NCBI GenBank assembly: GCA_019456195.1 | Contig: VRUK01000050.1 | Coordinates: 1 to 40,572 of the forward strand | Reading direction: 5' to 3' | Length of the DNA: 40,572 bases | Origin: Planctomycetota bacterium | GTDB taxonomy: Bacteria > Planctomycetota > Phycisphaerae > Sedimentisphaerales > Anaerobacaceae | Shown: piece by piece, positions 8,557-16,567 of the stretch | Position numbering within the stretch: the first letter of the stretch is position 1 | Layout of the letters: every line of letters begins with the position of its first letter | Made by a program: the position numbers and the translations under genes | The notes under the pieces: model-generated | Seen by the model: the letters and a program-made list of their open reading frames with translations, nothing else | Told to the model about the DNA's origin: nothing | Databases searched by the model: none

Positions 8557-9678
8557 ATGGACTACAACTTCTTTCAACATCCTATGTGGCAAAAATACCA
8601 CAATCGTCCTATCTGGATCATTACATTGTCTGAAACAGAACATCGTCTGAGAGATGCAAGGGCAATTCTTGCTTTGGCAGAGTTTTTACCTCCAAAGAAT
8701 GCAGGAACCATGTTTGCCGCGGTAACGATCGGTGACAAGCCTGCAACGGGATTTCCCAAAATCCCGGAAGACGCAGGCATCGTTCTAGTTGGCCGACCTT
8801 CTTTATTTGGGAAGGAGATAGAGCGGTTACTGAAATCGCTTACGCCACCCATTTATTATACTTTCAAGTCCAACGAATCGAACACCTCAGACTATCGAAC
8901 GATAATTTGTCCTGATAGGGAGTTCAAATGCCAAACGTTTATCGAACAGAAATGCCATTCCCCTGCACCTTCAGAATTGAAGGACACAGCAATTGTCTAT
9001 TCAGGTTGGCAAGGCGATCGTCCCGTAACTGTGTTATCAGGGACAAGCACCGTGGGGACGTGGGGAGCTGTTCAATACGTCAATAGTATTTCACCGGGAA
9101 ACGATGTACGATGGCAACAGGATGTTCAGGGCGTTGTGGAAGCCTCTGTACATAATCGGGATGAAGCCTTTGATTCAGTTCAAGCGAAAGCAAAGGAAAT
9201 GCTTGCTCCTGTTCGTATTTGGATGCAAGGAGCCGATTTGCCACCAAGCGACGCGTGGCCTGGAGCAATACAGCATTATGAGCAAACGCTTTCAGGTCCA
9301 AAAATCGATCTGCAAATCTTAGCCAATGGAGTCGAGATATTGAAGAAATCAAAAGATTATGTTTCCGGAGCTGTATTGTTGGCATGGCTTGATAGTCCAA
9401 ATCGAGTCAAATTTGATGGTGGTTTCTCTGTATCGACAACGTCAGGAGATCTCACGGATCGACTTAAAAAGAAATTTGAATGTCAGTTTGATAATCGCGA
9501 TACATTCCAGAATCGTGTATATTCGACCTTGCATCAACTCACTAATGGAATTAGGGAAGCTGGTGGGATAGCATTTAAGAGCCAACTCCGAGGTCAAAAA
9601 GGCTGGGGCAAAAGTAAAAGAAATTATACAATTACTTCCCGTAATCTTCCATTTTTCCTGCAAAGTGTTCATTTGTGA
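8557..9678 (+). CDS. Hypothetical protein, two Gly-rich nucleotide-site-like loops
   Basis: I do not recognise this 373-aa protein. It begins with an alpha/beta pattern (PIWIITLSE, then IVLVGRPSLFG near residue 75). A second Gly/Thr-rich loop, VLSGTSTVGTWGAV, lies near residues 158-171. The two loops suggest a duplicated Rossmann-like or SLOG-like nucleotide-binding part, but that is inference. The C-terminal third (from about 250) is mixed and ends with basic residues. No signal peptide or membrane segment is visible. The gene lies between attC-like sites 2 and 3 with the glycosidase-like gene 102 bp downstream, so the two could share a cassette. Confidence 0.6.
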   Translation: MDYNFFQHPMWQKYHNRPIWIITLSETEHRLRDARAILALAEFLPPKNAGTMFAAVTIGDKPATGFPKIPEDAGIVLVGRPSLFGKEIERLLKSLTPPIYYTFKSNESNTSDYRTIICPDREFKCQTFIEQKCHSPAPSELKDTAIVYSGWQGDRPVTVLSGTSTVGTWGAVQYVNSISPGNDVRWQQDVQGVVEASVHNRDEAFDSVQAKAKEMLAPVRIWMQGADLPPSDAWPGAIQHYEQTLSGPKIDLQILANGVEILKKSKDYVSGAVLLAWLDSPNRVKFDGGFSVSTTSGDLTDRLKKKFECQFDNRDTFQNRVYSTLHQLTNGIREAGGIAFKSQLRGQKGWGKSKRNYTITSRNLPFFLQSVHL

Positions 9679-9780
9679 GTCTGGGTACGAATTTTGGAAG
9701 ATTTTTCGAATTGCGAGTTTTTTATTAGCATGCAATCATGGCGATAGTTTCCTATTACTGTTCTTTTAAAGGAGTTAGCC

Positions 9781-11085
9781 ATGAAAAACACAAGTTTAGA
9801 AATCAACACTTTGCCGACACATTTAAATATACCATTTCCGTTCCAGTGGATTCCGGAACCAAGATGGCGTGAGTATCCCGGTCAGGTTCTCATGATCGAG
9901 ATGAACCCCGAGTCTGTCTTGCCGGCGGTTTCCGTCCAACGGGAATGGAATGGTTGCAAAGGAATCGTACGAGGCGTGAAGGATGCGGATGGCCTCTTGG
10001 TCGAGGACCACATACGCGAAGAGATCCAAGACGGTCAGCCCGTCGATGTAGGTCGACGCATCGTCGGGGCGGACGAGATGCGAAAGCAGGTATGGACTGT
10101 TGACCAACATATGTCTGGATTCCGCAACGCACATCCAAAAGAGCAGATTCTGGGCTTGGTCGGCAACGGCAACCTCTTGAGTAATCCCTATTTTGTGGCC
10201 TTCGTGGAAGGCGATCTCGTGTCTTTGGGTTCAGAGGCGCAGCGTCTCACCTCCCGAAGCTATACATCGCTCGTAATCCGGAAGCCAGGCCACAACCGAG
10301 TTGCCATTGAGCCTATCAAATACCGGCTGTCATCCGGTAGCCCTCAGATCCTCAATGCGTCGGGGCACAACATCACCGGAGAGGTGGAGTACGCTACCTC
10401 CGGCCAGCAACTCGTCCGGAAGGGCCAGCCGATTGGCCGTGACGAGCTGAAGCGAATGGCTGTAGATCAGCAGTTCTACGATCTTCGCCACCCCTTTCTT
10501 TTTGGGCGTATCCCGGCGGGTAAGAAGAGATGGCTTGATGCAGGTCTCGGGGCGTTTTGGGATAACGAGGTCCTCAACGTCGAAACTATCCAAGCTGCCT
10601 TTGAAGGCGCTCCGGTCACGGTCGACGTTCAGCAGTTTGACGAAGCAGCTGTTCGGCACGCCATGGTTGCGAAAGGGTACCGTGAGGTCAATAGCCCGGA
10701 TGACTGCGGACAATTCTCACTCGATCAAGGGAAACTGCGTGTGGTCCTCTTGGACGGTTTGTATCCACACAACATGCTTGGAGTCCGAGAGGACGGTGTA
10801 GTCCTGTCTGTAGTGCTGCGTGGATTGAGCAACCGCCTCGGTGTTTCAATCTCGGGTGCCGCTCAGATCATGGCGAGTCTCGGGGCAAAGGATGCCTTGC
10901 TTCTCGATAACGGAGGAGACGTCATGATGAATTTCGATGGGGATCAAGTTCTTGGCTCAGCCGAAGGGGAGCGCAATCGGTTACGTTCCGTTCTATTGTT
11001 CCGTAGAGAAGACGCGAGGACTCCATTTACACCCGACGACTTTCGGTTGGTGACGTACCCAAAGCAAACGTCAACAACTATGTGA
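9781..11085 (+). CDS. Phosphodiester glycosidase (NAGPA-like) domain protein
   Basis: The C-terminal half of this 434-aa protein fits the NAGPA-like phosphodiester glycosidase family (PF09992), which cleaves N-acetylglucosamine from phosphodiester-linked sugars. GVSISGAAQIMASLGAKDA leads into the conserved strand LLLDNGGDVMMNF, the usual 'lDGGgSt' position, here Asn-Gly-Gly-Asp. The N-terminal 230 residues are not recognised. There is no signal peptide, which is unusual because many relatives are exported. A strong Shine-Dalgarno (AAAGGAG, 9768-9774) sets the start. The stop is followed almost at once by attC-like site 3, so this is the last gene of a cassette. The substrate is unknown. Confidence 0.65.
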   Translation: MKNTSLEINTLPTHLNIPFPFQWIPEPRWREYPGQVLMIEMNPESVLPAVSVQREWNGCKGIVRGVKDADGLLVEDHIREEIQDGQPVDVGRRIVGADEMRKQVWTVDQHMSGFRNAHPKEQILGLVGNGNLLSNPYFVAFVEGDLVSLGSEAQRLTSRSYTSLVIRKPGHNRVAIEPIKYRLSSGSPQILNASGHNITGEVEYATSGQQLVRKGQPIGRDELKRMAVDQQFYDLRHPFLFGRIPAGKKRWLDAGLGAFWDNEVLNVETIQAAFEGAPVTVDVQQFDEAAVRHAMVAKGYREVNSPDDCGQFSLDQGKLRVVLLDGLYPHNMLGVREDGVVLSVVLRGLSNRLGVSISGAAQIMASLGAKDALLLDNGGDVMMNFDGDQVLGSAEGERNRLRSVLLFRREDARTPFTPDDFRLVTYPKQTSTTM

Positions 11086-11087
11086 AT

Positions 11088-11170
11088 GCCGAACAATCGG
11101 ATGCACTCGACGGTAACTAACGCGCCGCTTCGCTCTGCGCCATTTAACGCGAGTGATCCGAGTCGTTAGG
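11088..11170 (+). other. attC-like recombination site 3
   Basis: An 83-bp palindrome starting 3 bp after the stop codon. TCGGATGCACTCG on the left faces CGAGTGATCCGA on the right with one extrahelical G. The outer cores are CCGAAC (left) and GTTAGG (11165-11170). An inner G/C stem (GCGCCGC / CTGCGCC) surrounds TTCG. Position, bulged base and GTTAGG core all match integron attC sites. Confidence 0.62.
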
Positions 11171-11184
11171 AATTTCGAAATCCA

Positions 11185-11219
11185 CCCTCAGAAGACTGCA
11201 TCGGTCTTTTGGGGGTTTA
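11185..11219. terminator. Hairpin terminator downstream of the cassette array
   Basis: CCCTCAGAAGAC (11185-11196) pairs with GTCTTTTGGGGG (11204-11215), with two wobble pairs and a 7-nt loop, followed by TTTAT. It would end transcription from the array. Confidence 0.55.
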
Positions 11220-11288
11220 TTTCTTTGAAGGTATTATGCCATCTCAAAGTGCTTACAAAATATCGGTTTTTTGAACCGGCTTTCAGCC

Positions 11289-11395
11289 ATAATCTGATAA
11301 TTTGTCGGATTCACCGCCTTGTAATCACTTGCTTTTACAATGCTTATGGATTCAATATCAAAACTTGGCGTTTTACTTGGCTTTTTTGGGGCTTA
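11289..11395 (+). repeat. Diverged direct repeat, right copy (pair at 3445)
   Basis: Same orientation and about 85% identity to 3445-3550, with the shared core TTTTACAATGCTTATGGATT. It lies just right of the last attC-like site and its terminator. The two copies thus bracket an 8-kb segment with the helicase and cassettes. The rest of 11171-11598 holds only the terminator, this repeat and a possible 30-codon minus-strand ORF. Confidence 0.75.
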
Positions 11396-11432
11396 TTATG
11401 CACTTAACGATTGCCACTTTCTTCTCTTGGTT

Positions 11433-11525
11433 CTACGTCCTTGTTGTCTCCCTTTTTTTCGCCAGTTGCTTATCCACCATCCGCAACCATTTCTGTATCG
11501 CCTTTATTTCAGCTTCTTCATCCAT
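11433..11525 (-). CDS. Possible 30-aa helical peptide
   Basis: A small ORF beginning MDEEAEIKAIQKWLRMVDKQ and ending in a basic Lys/Arg-rich tail, with AAGGA about 11 nt before its ATG. It follows the SANT-repeat gene on the same strand. A preceding frame with KARKCKQCIEAK (about 11535-11600) overlaps it, so this may be leftover coding sequence rather than a working gene. Confidence 0.25.
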   Translation of the reverse strand: MDEEAEIKAIQKWLRMVDKQLAKKRETTRT

Positions 11526-11598
11526 GTCGGTTAGTTCCTTATTCCTGTCTTTGCCTCAATACACTGCTTACACTTGCGGGCTTTGAATTCTAATGTTG

Positions 11599-12204
11599 CT
11601 ATCTGAATCTTTTCTTTAGGCCCAATCTGTGTATTCTCAATTGTGTCGCCTGTACTGTTCTTCCAATCTGGTCGGCTATTTGCTGGGTCGTTCTACTTGG
11701 ATGTAGTTTCCTCAACAGGTTCAGTTCTCTCTTCGACCAGACAGGGTTCAATTTTCTAAGCCCCAATTTGTGTGCTCTGCCCGTTACCGCCAGGACAGTC
11801 CGTCCAAGTTGGTACGCTATATCCCGTATGCTATTATCTGGATACATTTTCCTAAGCAGGGCTTCTTCTTGTCTTGACCAAACGGGAGCTACTCTCACTT
11901 TTTTGAAGCCGATGAGATTTGCTTTTTGTTTAACCGACTGCAAAGACCGCCTAAGTTTATCGGCTATACTTTGCGTGTTCTCACTTGAGTAAAGTTTCTT
12001 GAGCAGCTTGATTTCATTGGCTGACCAGAGACGCCGTCTTCGTGTATTAATCCCCATGCTGTACGCTTTTTGTCTCACCGCTGTCAAAGGCCGTCCAGTT
12101 TGCTCAGCTATTTCTCTTGCTCTCCCAAGGGGGAAAAGTCTCTTGAGCAAATTAACCTCACCTTCTGACCATGCAACCCGATTGTTTTTCTTGCTCTTCG
12201 CCAT
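11599..12204 (-). CDS. Protein of four tandem SANT/Myb-like helix-turn-helix repeats
   Basis: The whole 201-aa protein consists of four repeats of about 47-48 residues, each shaped W-S-x5-LLK-x-L-(Y/F/H)-P then I-A-x5-R-(T/P) and ending K-A-x2-L/M-G. Examples are WSEGEVNLLKRLFPLGRAR, WSANEIKLLKKLYSSENTQ, WSRQEEALLRKMYPDNSIR and WSKRELNLLRKLHPSRTTQ. Each unit fits a three-helix Myb/SANT-like DNA-binding domain with its hallmark Trp. The protein is strongly basic and has no other domain, so it is probably a DNA-binding or architectural protein able to read a long repeated site. An AAGGA precedes the ATG. It lies downstream of the restriction operon on the same strand but 214 bp from the DCD gene. 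Its role in defence is not shown. Confidence 0.72.
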   Translation of the reverse strand: MAKSKKNNRVAWSEGEVNLLKRLFPLGRAREIAEQTGRPLTAVRQKAYSMGINTRRRRLWSANEIKLLKKLYSSENTQSIADKLRRSLQSVKQKANLIGFKKVRVAPVWSRQEEALLRKMYPDNSIRDIAYQLGRTVLAVTGRAHKLGLRKLNPVWSKRELNLLRKLHPSRTTQQIADQIGRTVQATQLRIHRLGLKKRFR

Positions 12205-12418
12205 TCTTCCTTAATTCCTTACCGCCAGCCATCCTCCGCTCAATACAACCAAGAACTATTTTATTGACCAGCCGCCGTGGGCATCGATGTTATTGTCAAC
12301 TAGCGTCATTATTGTGTCAGTTGTTTCATTCTATCGGTTCTCTTAAATTAGCCATAATCTTCTCAGCAACATCTTGCCCGTGAACCGGAAACTGCGGAAC
12401 CAGTGCTCCTGAAGCAGC
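12205..12418 (-). other. In-frame extension after the TAG of the DCD gene
   Basis: Reading on from the TAG of the upstream DCD gene in the same frame gives about 30 codons up to a TGA (roughly 12329-12418). The peptide is protein-like (SGALVPQFPVHGQDVAEKIM) and may be the original C-terminus, reached by readthrough or lost through a nonsense mutation. The remaining 120 bp to the SANT gene show no feature. Confidence 0.4.
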
Positions 12419-12745
12419 CTATCTCATTTCCAAATCCGCCTTCTTTAAAATAAACGCAGCATCCTTTATCCTCTGGAGTTTGCCGACAAGTTCTACACGC
12501 ACCTGGGCCGCAAACTTTCCATCCCAAGCGTCTGGTTCTATGTGAAGTTGAGGCTCAGAACAAGCTCGAAAAATCCCTATTAGCTCATCTCTATTTATGT
12601 TTAAAAGAAATCCTATATCTCCTGGTTTTATCTCATCCAGGCATTGAAATCTTTTCGCCTTGTCACCAAATAAGTTCCGTTCGAGACACTCTCCTTCGGT
12701 AAGGTCATCACAGAACATTATAAAGCCTCTTTCAAACTGAAGCAT
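12419..12745 (-). CDS. DCD (development and cell death)-domain protein
   Basis: This 108-aa protein matches the DCD domain along its length. It has RGFIMFCDDLTEGECLERNL then FGD (the 'GxIFxCxxxTxxECLxRxLFG' start), GFLLNINRDELIGIFRA, a central IEPDAWDGKF and a closing AAQVRVEL. DCD domains are known mainly from plant stress and cell-death proteins and relate to the PUA/EVE fold, which binds nucleotides or modified bases. Prokaryotic members are little studied. A good Shine-Dalgarno (AAAGGA) sets the start. The stop is TAG, and 30 more in-frame codons follow it, so the true product may be longer. The gene follows the YgjP gene by 77 bp, at the end of the restriction operon. Confidence 0.7.
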   Translation of the reverse strand: MLQFERGFIMFCDDLTEGECLERNLFGDKAKRFQCLDEIKPGDIGFLLNINRDELIGIFRACSEPQLHIEPDAWDGKFAAQVRVELVGKLQRIKDAAFILKKADLEMR

Positions 12746-12821
12746 TAATTATTCCTTTTCTGCTACTTATAATATTATTGTATTGGCCAGTCGTATTTAG
12801 TGTCGATTGCTTTGTCATAGA

Positions 12822-13547
12822 TTAGTAATTCCACTCAGTATGACTAACAGGAAATCGATTTAATTCTCCTTTGTAAGAACGCCATTGCGGCATGTGCTTA
12901 TCCAAATAAGCCATGAAACGGTCATTGTGGTGGCGTTCCAAGAGATGTATCATTTCGTGAACCAGAATATACTCTAAACAGTGCCTGGTTTTTTTTGCCA
13001 ATTCCAGATTAAGCCAAATACGTTTGGCTCCAATATTACATGTTCCCCATTTTGTTTTCATTTTTTTGATGCCAAATTCTTCCACTTTGACACGCATCAT
13101 CTTTTCCCACTTGGTAATAATTTCTGGTAATATTTCCTTTAACTTACGGCGATACCATTCTTCTAAAATACCTTGTCTTTTTTGAGTATCCGTATTCGGT
13201 CGAATATACATTTCTATAGTGTCGTGCTTTAAGACCACTTTGGCCGGAGCATTATGCTCTATTACTTTTAACAGATAACGCTTGCCCAAGTAGTAATGAC
13301 TTTCTCTTGTTATATAGTCTCTCTGTGTTTCTCTTGCCTGGCTACAAAGTCTATTTTGTTGTTTTTTAATCCAATTTATCTTAGAAATTGCAAATATTCT
13401 GATGGTATCCGGGTCCATTCGTAATGGCGCTGATATACGCACCCTACCGGTCGGTGGATGAACACTTAGGTGGATATTCTTGATGTCTTTCTGCACCACA
13501 TCCACACTCATCTTACCCAGCGTTATTTTGTGTGTTTTAATACTCAT
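12822..13547 (-). CDS. YgjP-type (DUF45/M48-like) zinc metalloprotease
   Basis: This 241-aa protein has the YgjP/DUF45 layout. An N-terminal beta-rich part (KNIHLSVHPPTGRVRISAP) is followed by KTKWGTCN and the zinc motif H-E-M-I-H (within LVHEMIHLLERHHNDRF), whose two His bind zinc and whose Glu is catalytic; the His pair in ERHHN supplies a third ligand. The start at 13547 makes an 11-bp overlap with the end of hsdR, which implies translational coupling; an upstream ATG at 13592 lies within hsdR. Genes of this family often travel with type I restriction operons, but their role there is not established. Processing of restriction subunits is a plausible guess. Confidence 0.8.
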   Translation of the reverse strand: MSIKTHKITLGKMSVDVVQKDIKNIHLSVHPPTGRVRISAPLRMDPDTIRIFAISKINWIKKQQNRLCSQARETQRDYITRESHYYLGKRYLLKVIEHNAPAKVVLKHDTIEMYIRPNTDTQKRQGILEEWYRRKLKEILPEIITKWEKMMRVKVEEFGIKKMKTKWGTCNIGAKRIWLNLELAKKTRHCLEYILVHEMIHLLERHHNDRFMAYLDKHMPQWRSYKGELNRFPVSHTEWNY

Positions 13548-16500
13548 GCTGCTGCTTGATAATGCGAAAGATTCTTTCCACTTCGTCTTCATCGTTAAGA
13601 ATTTTATAGAGTTCGGCCTTAATTATATTCTCTTTTGGACGATCACCTCTCCAGTCTGCCATACGTTTCCGTAATACAGCCGCATCTATCTTAATGGCAA
13701 GCGTCTCATCTTTGCCCATATTGTTGTATAATGCCTGCTGCGCCCTGGTTGTAATTCCGGCGGGCATGTCATCCCTAATCGTATTGCTCGCCCTTTTAGC
13801 CAGTTCGGCGATCTTCTTTAAGTATTCTTCATAACTGACGGCACCGGCTTTTCGTTCTTTGATAATCTCATTGAGCAGCTTTGACATTTCCTCAAAGTAA
13901 GCCGGGTCAATCAGATGCTCTTTAATGATCTTCCTGCGGACATTGTTCTCAATCGTCTCCGCGACGGCCTCTTGATTGCTTTTAATACCCTGCGGCAGGC
14001 TGTTGATCGCATCGGCGATGCCGGTTTTGACGATCAAGTCGATGAGAGTTTGGCCGTCAAAAGGTGATATCTTCCGGGGTTCTTCGGCCTGAATAAAATT
14101 GTCAATCAAGTGCCGCATATCTGTCTCATAGGTTTTCATATCAAGCGTCTCGCCACTGGCGTTCTTAATCTCTTCCCGCAACTTTACATAAAAATCCACA
14201 CTTCGCTTAATATCTTCAATCTCACTCTGGGCATATCCGGCTTCCTTCATCTCTGCGGAAATATTGGCATAAGCTCGAATCAATGCCACGGTCTGCTTAT
14301 AAAGTGCCGACCGCTTGACCTCGCTGTCTTTGAGGTCTTCTTCGTTTTCGGGATTCCCGCAGAAATAGCGGATATAGGCCAGCGAATCCTTCGGCGGCTC
14401 AACCGGCTCACACAATAACACAATTTCTTCGAGTGCGTTATCCAGCCGCTCTCTGCCTTTTTCCAGCCTGTCTTTCAAAAGGACATCCACGTCTTCAGCC
14501 TCGAACGTATCGTAATCCAACTCAGAGGTATAGACCGCCACCGCATTTTCTACCTTCTTGAACAGGTCCCGGTAATCCACGATATAACCGAAGTCCTTAT
14601 CATCACTATCCAGCCGGTTGACGCGGCAGATCGCCTGAAACAGGCCATGATCCTGCATACTTTTATCAATATAGAGATAAGTGCAGGAAGGTGCATCAAA
14701 ACCGACAAGCAGTTTATCCACCACCACCAGCAGTTTCATATTGGCCGGTTCTTTGATAAATTTCCCTTTGGCCCAGTCCTCATATTTTTCGGTCGTTTTA
14801 TTGCCCAACAGTTTCATATAGGTATTGTAGAGGTATTCCTTTTGGGTCTCTGTATTAGCCCCTGTGTCTTCAGTGGTAATATCTCTGGTAGTAGGACTGT
14901 ATGAAGTAATCAAAGCACATTTGTCTTTAAGGGGCGTATTTTGAAATATCTCAAAATAGCGGTACGCTTCGTAAATACTGCCCGCCACCAGAATCGCATT
15001 GCCAGCGTCGGAACTTAGCCGCCGCTTGACACTAAAGTCAAAAATAACATCATTAACAATTTTCTTCAATCGACTGCTGGAACTAAGCAGTTGCTGCATA
15101 GTGCCCCATCGCTTTTTAAGTGCGAATTTCTGGAAATCGTTCAAGCCCTTTGTTTTGACCTCAAACCACTGGTCGATCTTTTCCTGCGATGTTATTTTCT
15201 GGTCCACGTCACGGGCCTCATACACCAAGTCCAGCACCACATCATCATCAACCGCTTCGTTAAATTTATAGGTGTGAATATATTTACCAAACACCTCCAA
15301 ACTGGATTGCCTGTCCTGCTTTAACAGAGGCGTACCGGTAAAGCCAACAAAGACGGCATTCTTCAGAATCGCTTTCATCACCTTGTGCAGTTTGCCGGAT
15401 TGAGTGCGGTGGCACTCATCTACAAATACAAACAATTCGCCGACAGTCTGGCACGGTGCGTTTTTTAGTTCCTCGATAAACTCGTTGAAGTTGTCCGCAT
15501 CCCGCCTGCCGAACTTATGCACCAGCGAGCAAAGCATCCTCGGCAGTGCATTGCCAAGCTGCTCCATCAAATCCCTGCCGCTTGTGGTTCGCTTAATCTT
15601 TTCACCGGTATCGTTAAACACCCGCTCGATTTGTTTATCCAACTCGTCTCGATCAGTGATAACTACAATGCGGGCATTGTGGTTGTGTTCCAAAATCCAT
15701 TTTGCCAGCCAGACCATCACTAAGCTTTTACCGCTGCCCTGTGTATGCCAGATAATGCCGCCTTCTCGGCGGTTGGCGTGCTGCTGGGCGGCCTTGACGC
15801 CGAAATATTGATGCGGACGGCATAGCTTCTTTATCCCGCCGTCAAAAAGGATAAAGTCGTGGATGATCTCTAAGAAACGCTCTCTATCACAGAGCTTAAG
15901 CAGGTATTTATCCAGCAGATTCTCTACATCACTGTCTTCTTTCCACTTGAGATAATATTTCTCTGGCGTGCCAATGGTGCCGTAGCGCAAGCCCTGCGTA
16001 TCATTTCCGGCAAAGATCCATTGGATTGTGGTAAAGAACGATTGGATAAATTCTTTCTTCTGGTTTGTGATATTCTGCCGAATACCATGACCAATGGAAA
16101 CGATGCTACGCTTAAGCTCCAATACACCCAGTGCAATCCCATTGACATACAGAACAATATCGGGGCGTTTGTCATGGATACCGCTGACGGTTACTTCCTC
16201 GGCTATGGCAAAATCATTATTGAGAGGATTTTCCCAGTCTATCAGTTCAACGTTCTGATAGTTTTCTCCTGCATCGGCTTTGACCGGAACGCCGTAACGC
16301 AAAAGGCCATAGACTTTCTTGTTGGCCGCATAAAGACTGTCGCTGAGAACATTAGCGGCTTTATCAAGTTTAAACAACGCCGTATTGATAAGAACATCGC
16401 CATAGCCTTTCTTGTCTTTCAGATAAGTGCGAAGGAATTCTTCTTCGATGTTGCTGTTATTGGGGCGGTCCTGCCAGTCCCCAAGATATTCATAGCCCAG

Positions 16501-16566
16501 CTTATCCTCAAATAGCTTAACCACTCGATTCTGAGTGATCCTCTCTATATCTCCCACCTGATTCAT
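13537..16566 (-). CDS. hsdR: Type I restriction enzyme, R subunit
   Basis: HsdR is the motor and nuclease of a type I restriction complex: it translocates DNA using ATP and cuts far from the recognition site when the site is unmethylated. The 1009-aa protein has the normal length. The N-terminal PD-(D/E)XK nuclease motif reads DIVLYVNGIALGVLELKR; Walker A is TQGSGKS; the DEAD-like motif is DECHRTQSGK, followed by GFTGTPL. Later helicase motifs (VGFDAPSCTYLYIDK, AICRVNRL) are present, as is a helical C-terminal region that docks on the methylase. The gene lies one nucleotide after the EVE-NucS gene and overlaps the protease gene. It appears intact. Confidence 0.95.
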   Translation of the reverse strand: MNQVGDIERITQNRVVKLFEDKLGYEYLGDWQDRPNNSNIEEEFLRTYLKDKKGYGDVLINTALFKLDKAANVLSDSLYAANKKVYGLLRYGVPVKADAGENYQNVELIDWENPLNNDFAIAEEVTVSGIHDKRPDIVLYVNGIALGVLELKRSIVSIGHGIRQNITNQKKEFIQSFFTTIQWIFAGNDTQGLRYGTIGTPEKYYLKWKEDSDVENLLDKYLLKLCDRERFLEIIHDFILFDGGIKKLCRPHQYFGVKAAQQHANRREGGIIWHTQGSGKSLVMVWLAKWILEHNHNARIVVITDRDELDKQIERVFNDTGEKIKRTTSGRDLMEQLGNALPRMLCSLVHKFGRRDADNFNEFIEELKNAPCQTVGELFVFVDECHRTQSGKLHKVMKAILKNAVFVGFTGTPLLKQDRQSSLEVFGKYIHTYKFNEAVDDDVVLDLVYEARDVDQKITSQEKIDQWFEVKTKGLNDFQKFALKKRWGTMQQLLSSSSRLKKIVNDVIFDFSVKRRLSSDAGNAILVAGSIYEAYRYFEIFQNTPLKDKCALITSYSPTTRDITTEDTGANTETQKEYLYNTYMKLLGNKTTEKYEDWAKGKFIKEPANMKLLVVVDKLLVGFDAPSCTYLYIDKSMQDHGLFQAICRVNRLDSDDKDFGYIVDYRDLFKKVENAVAVYTSELDYDTFEAEDVDVLLKDRLEKGRERLDNALEEIVLLCEPVEPPKDSLAYIRYFCGNPENEEDLKDSEVKRSALYKQTVALIRAYANISAEMKEAGYAQSEIEDIKRSVDFYVKLREEIKNASGETLDMKTYETDMRHLIDNFIQAEEPRKISPFDGQTLIDLIVKTGIADAINSLPQGIKSNQEAVAETIENNVRRKIIKEHLIDPAYFEEMSKLLNEIIKERKAGAVSYEEYLKKIAELAKRASNTIRDDMPAGITTRAQQALYNNMGKDETLAIKIDAAVLRKRMADWRGDRPKENIIKAELYKILNDEDEVERIFRIIKQQHEY

Positions 16567-16567
16567 A

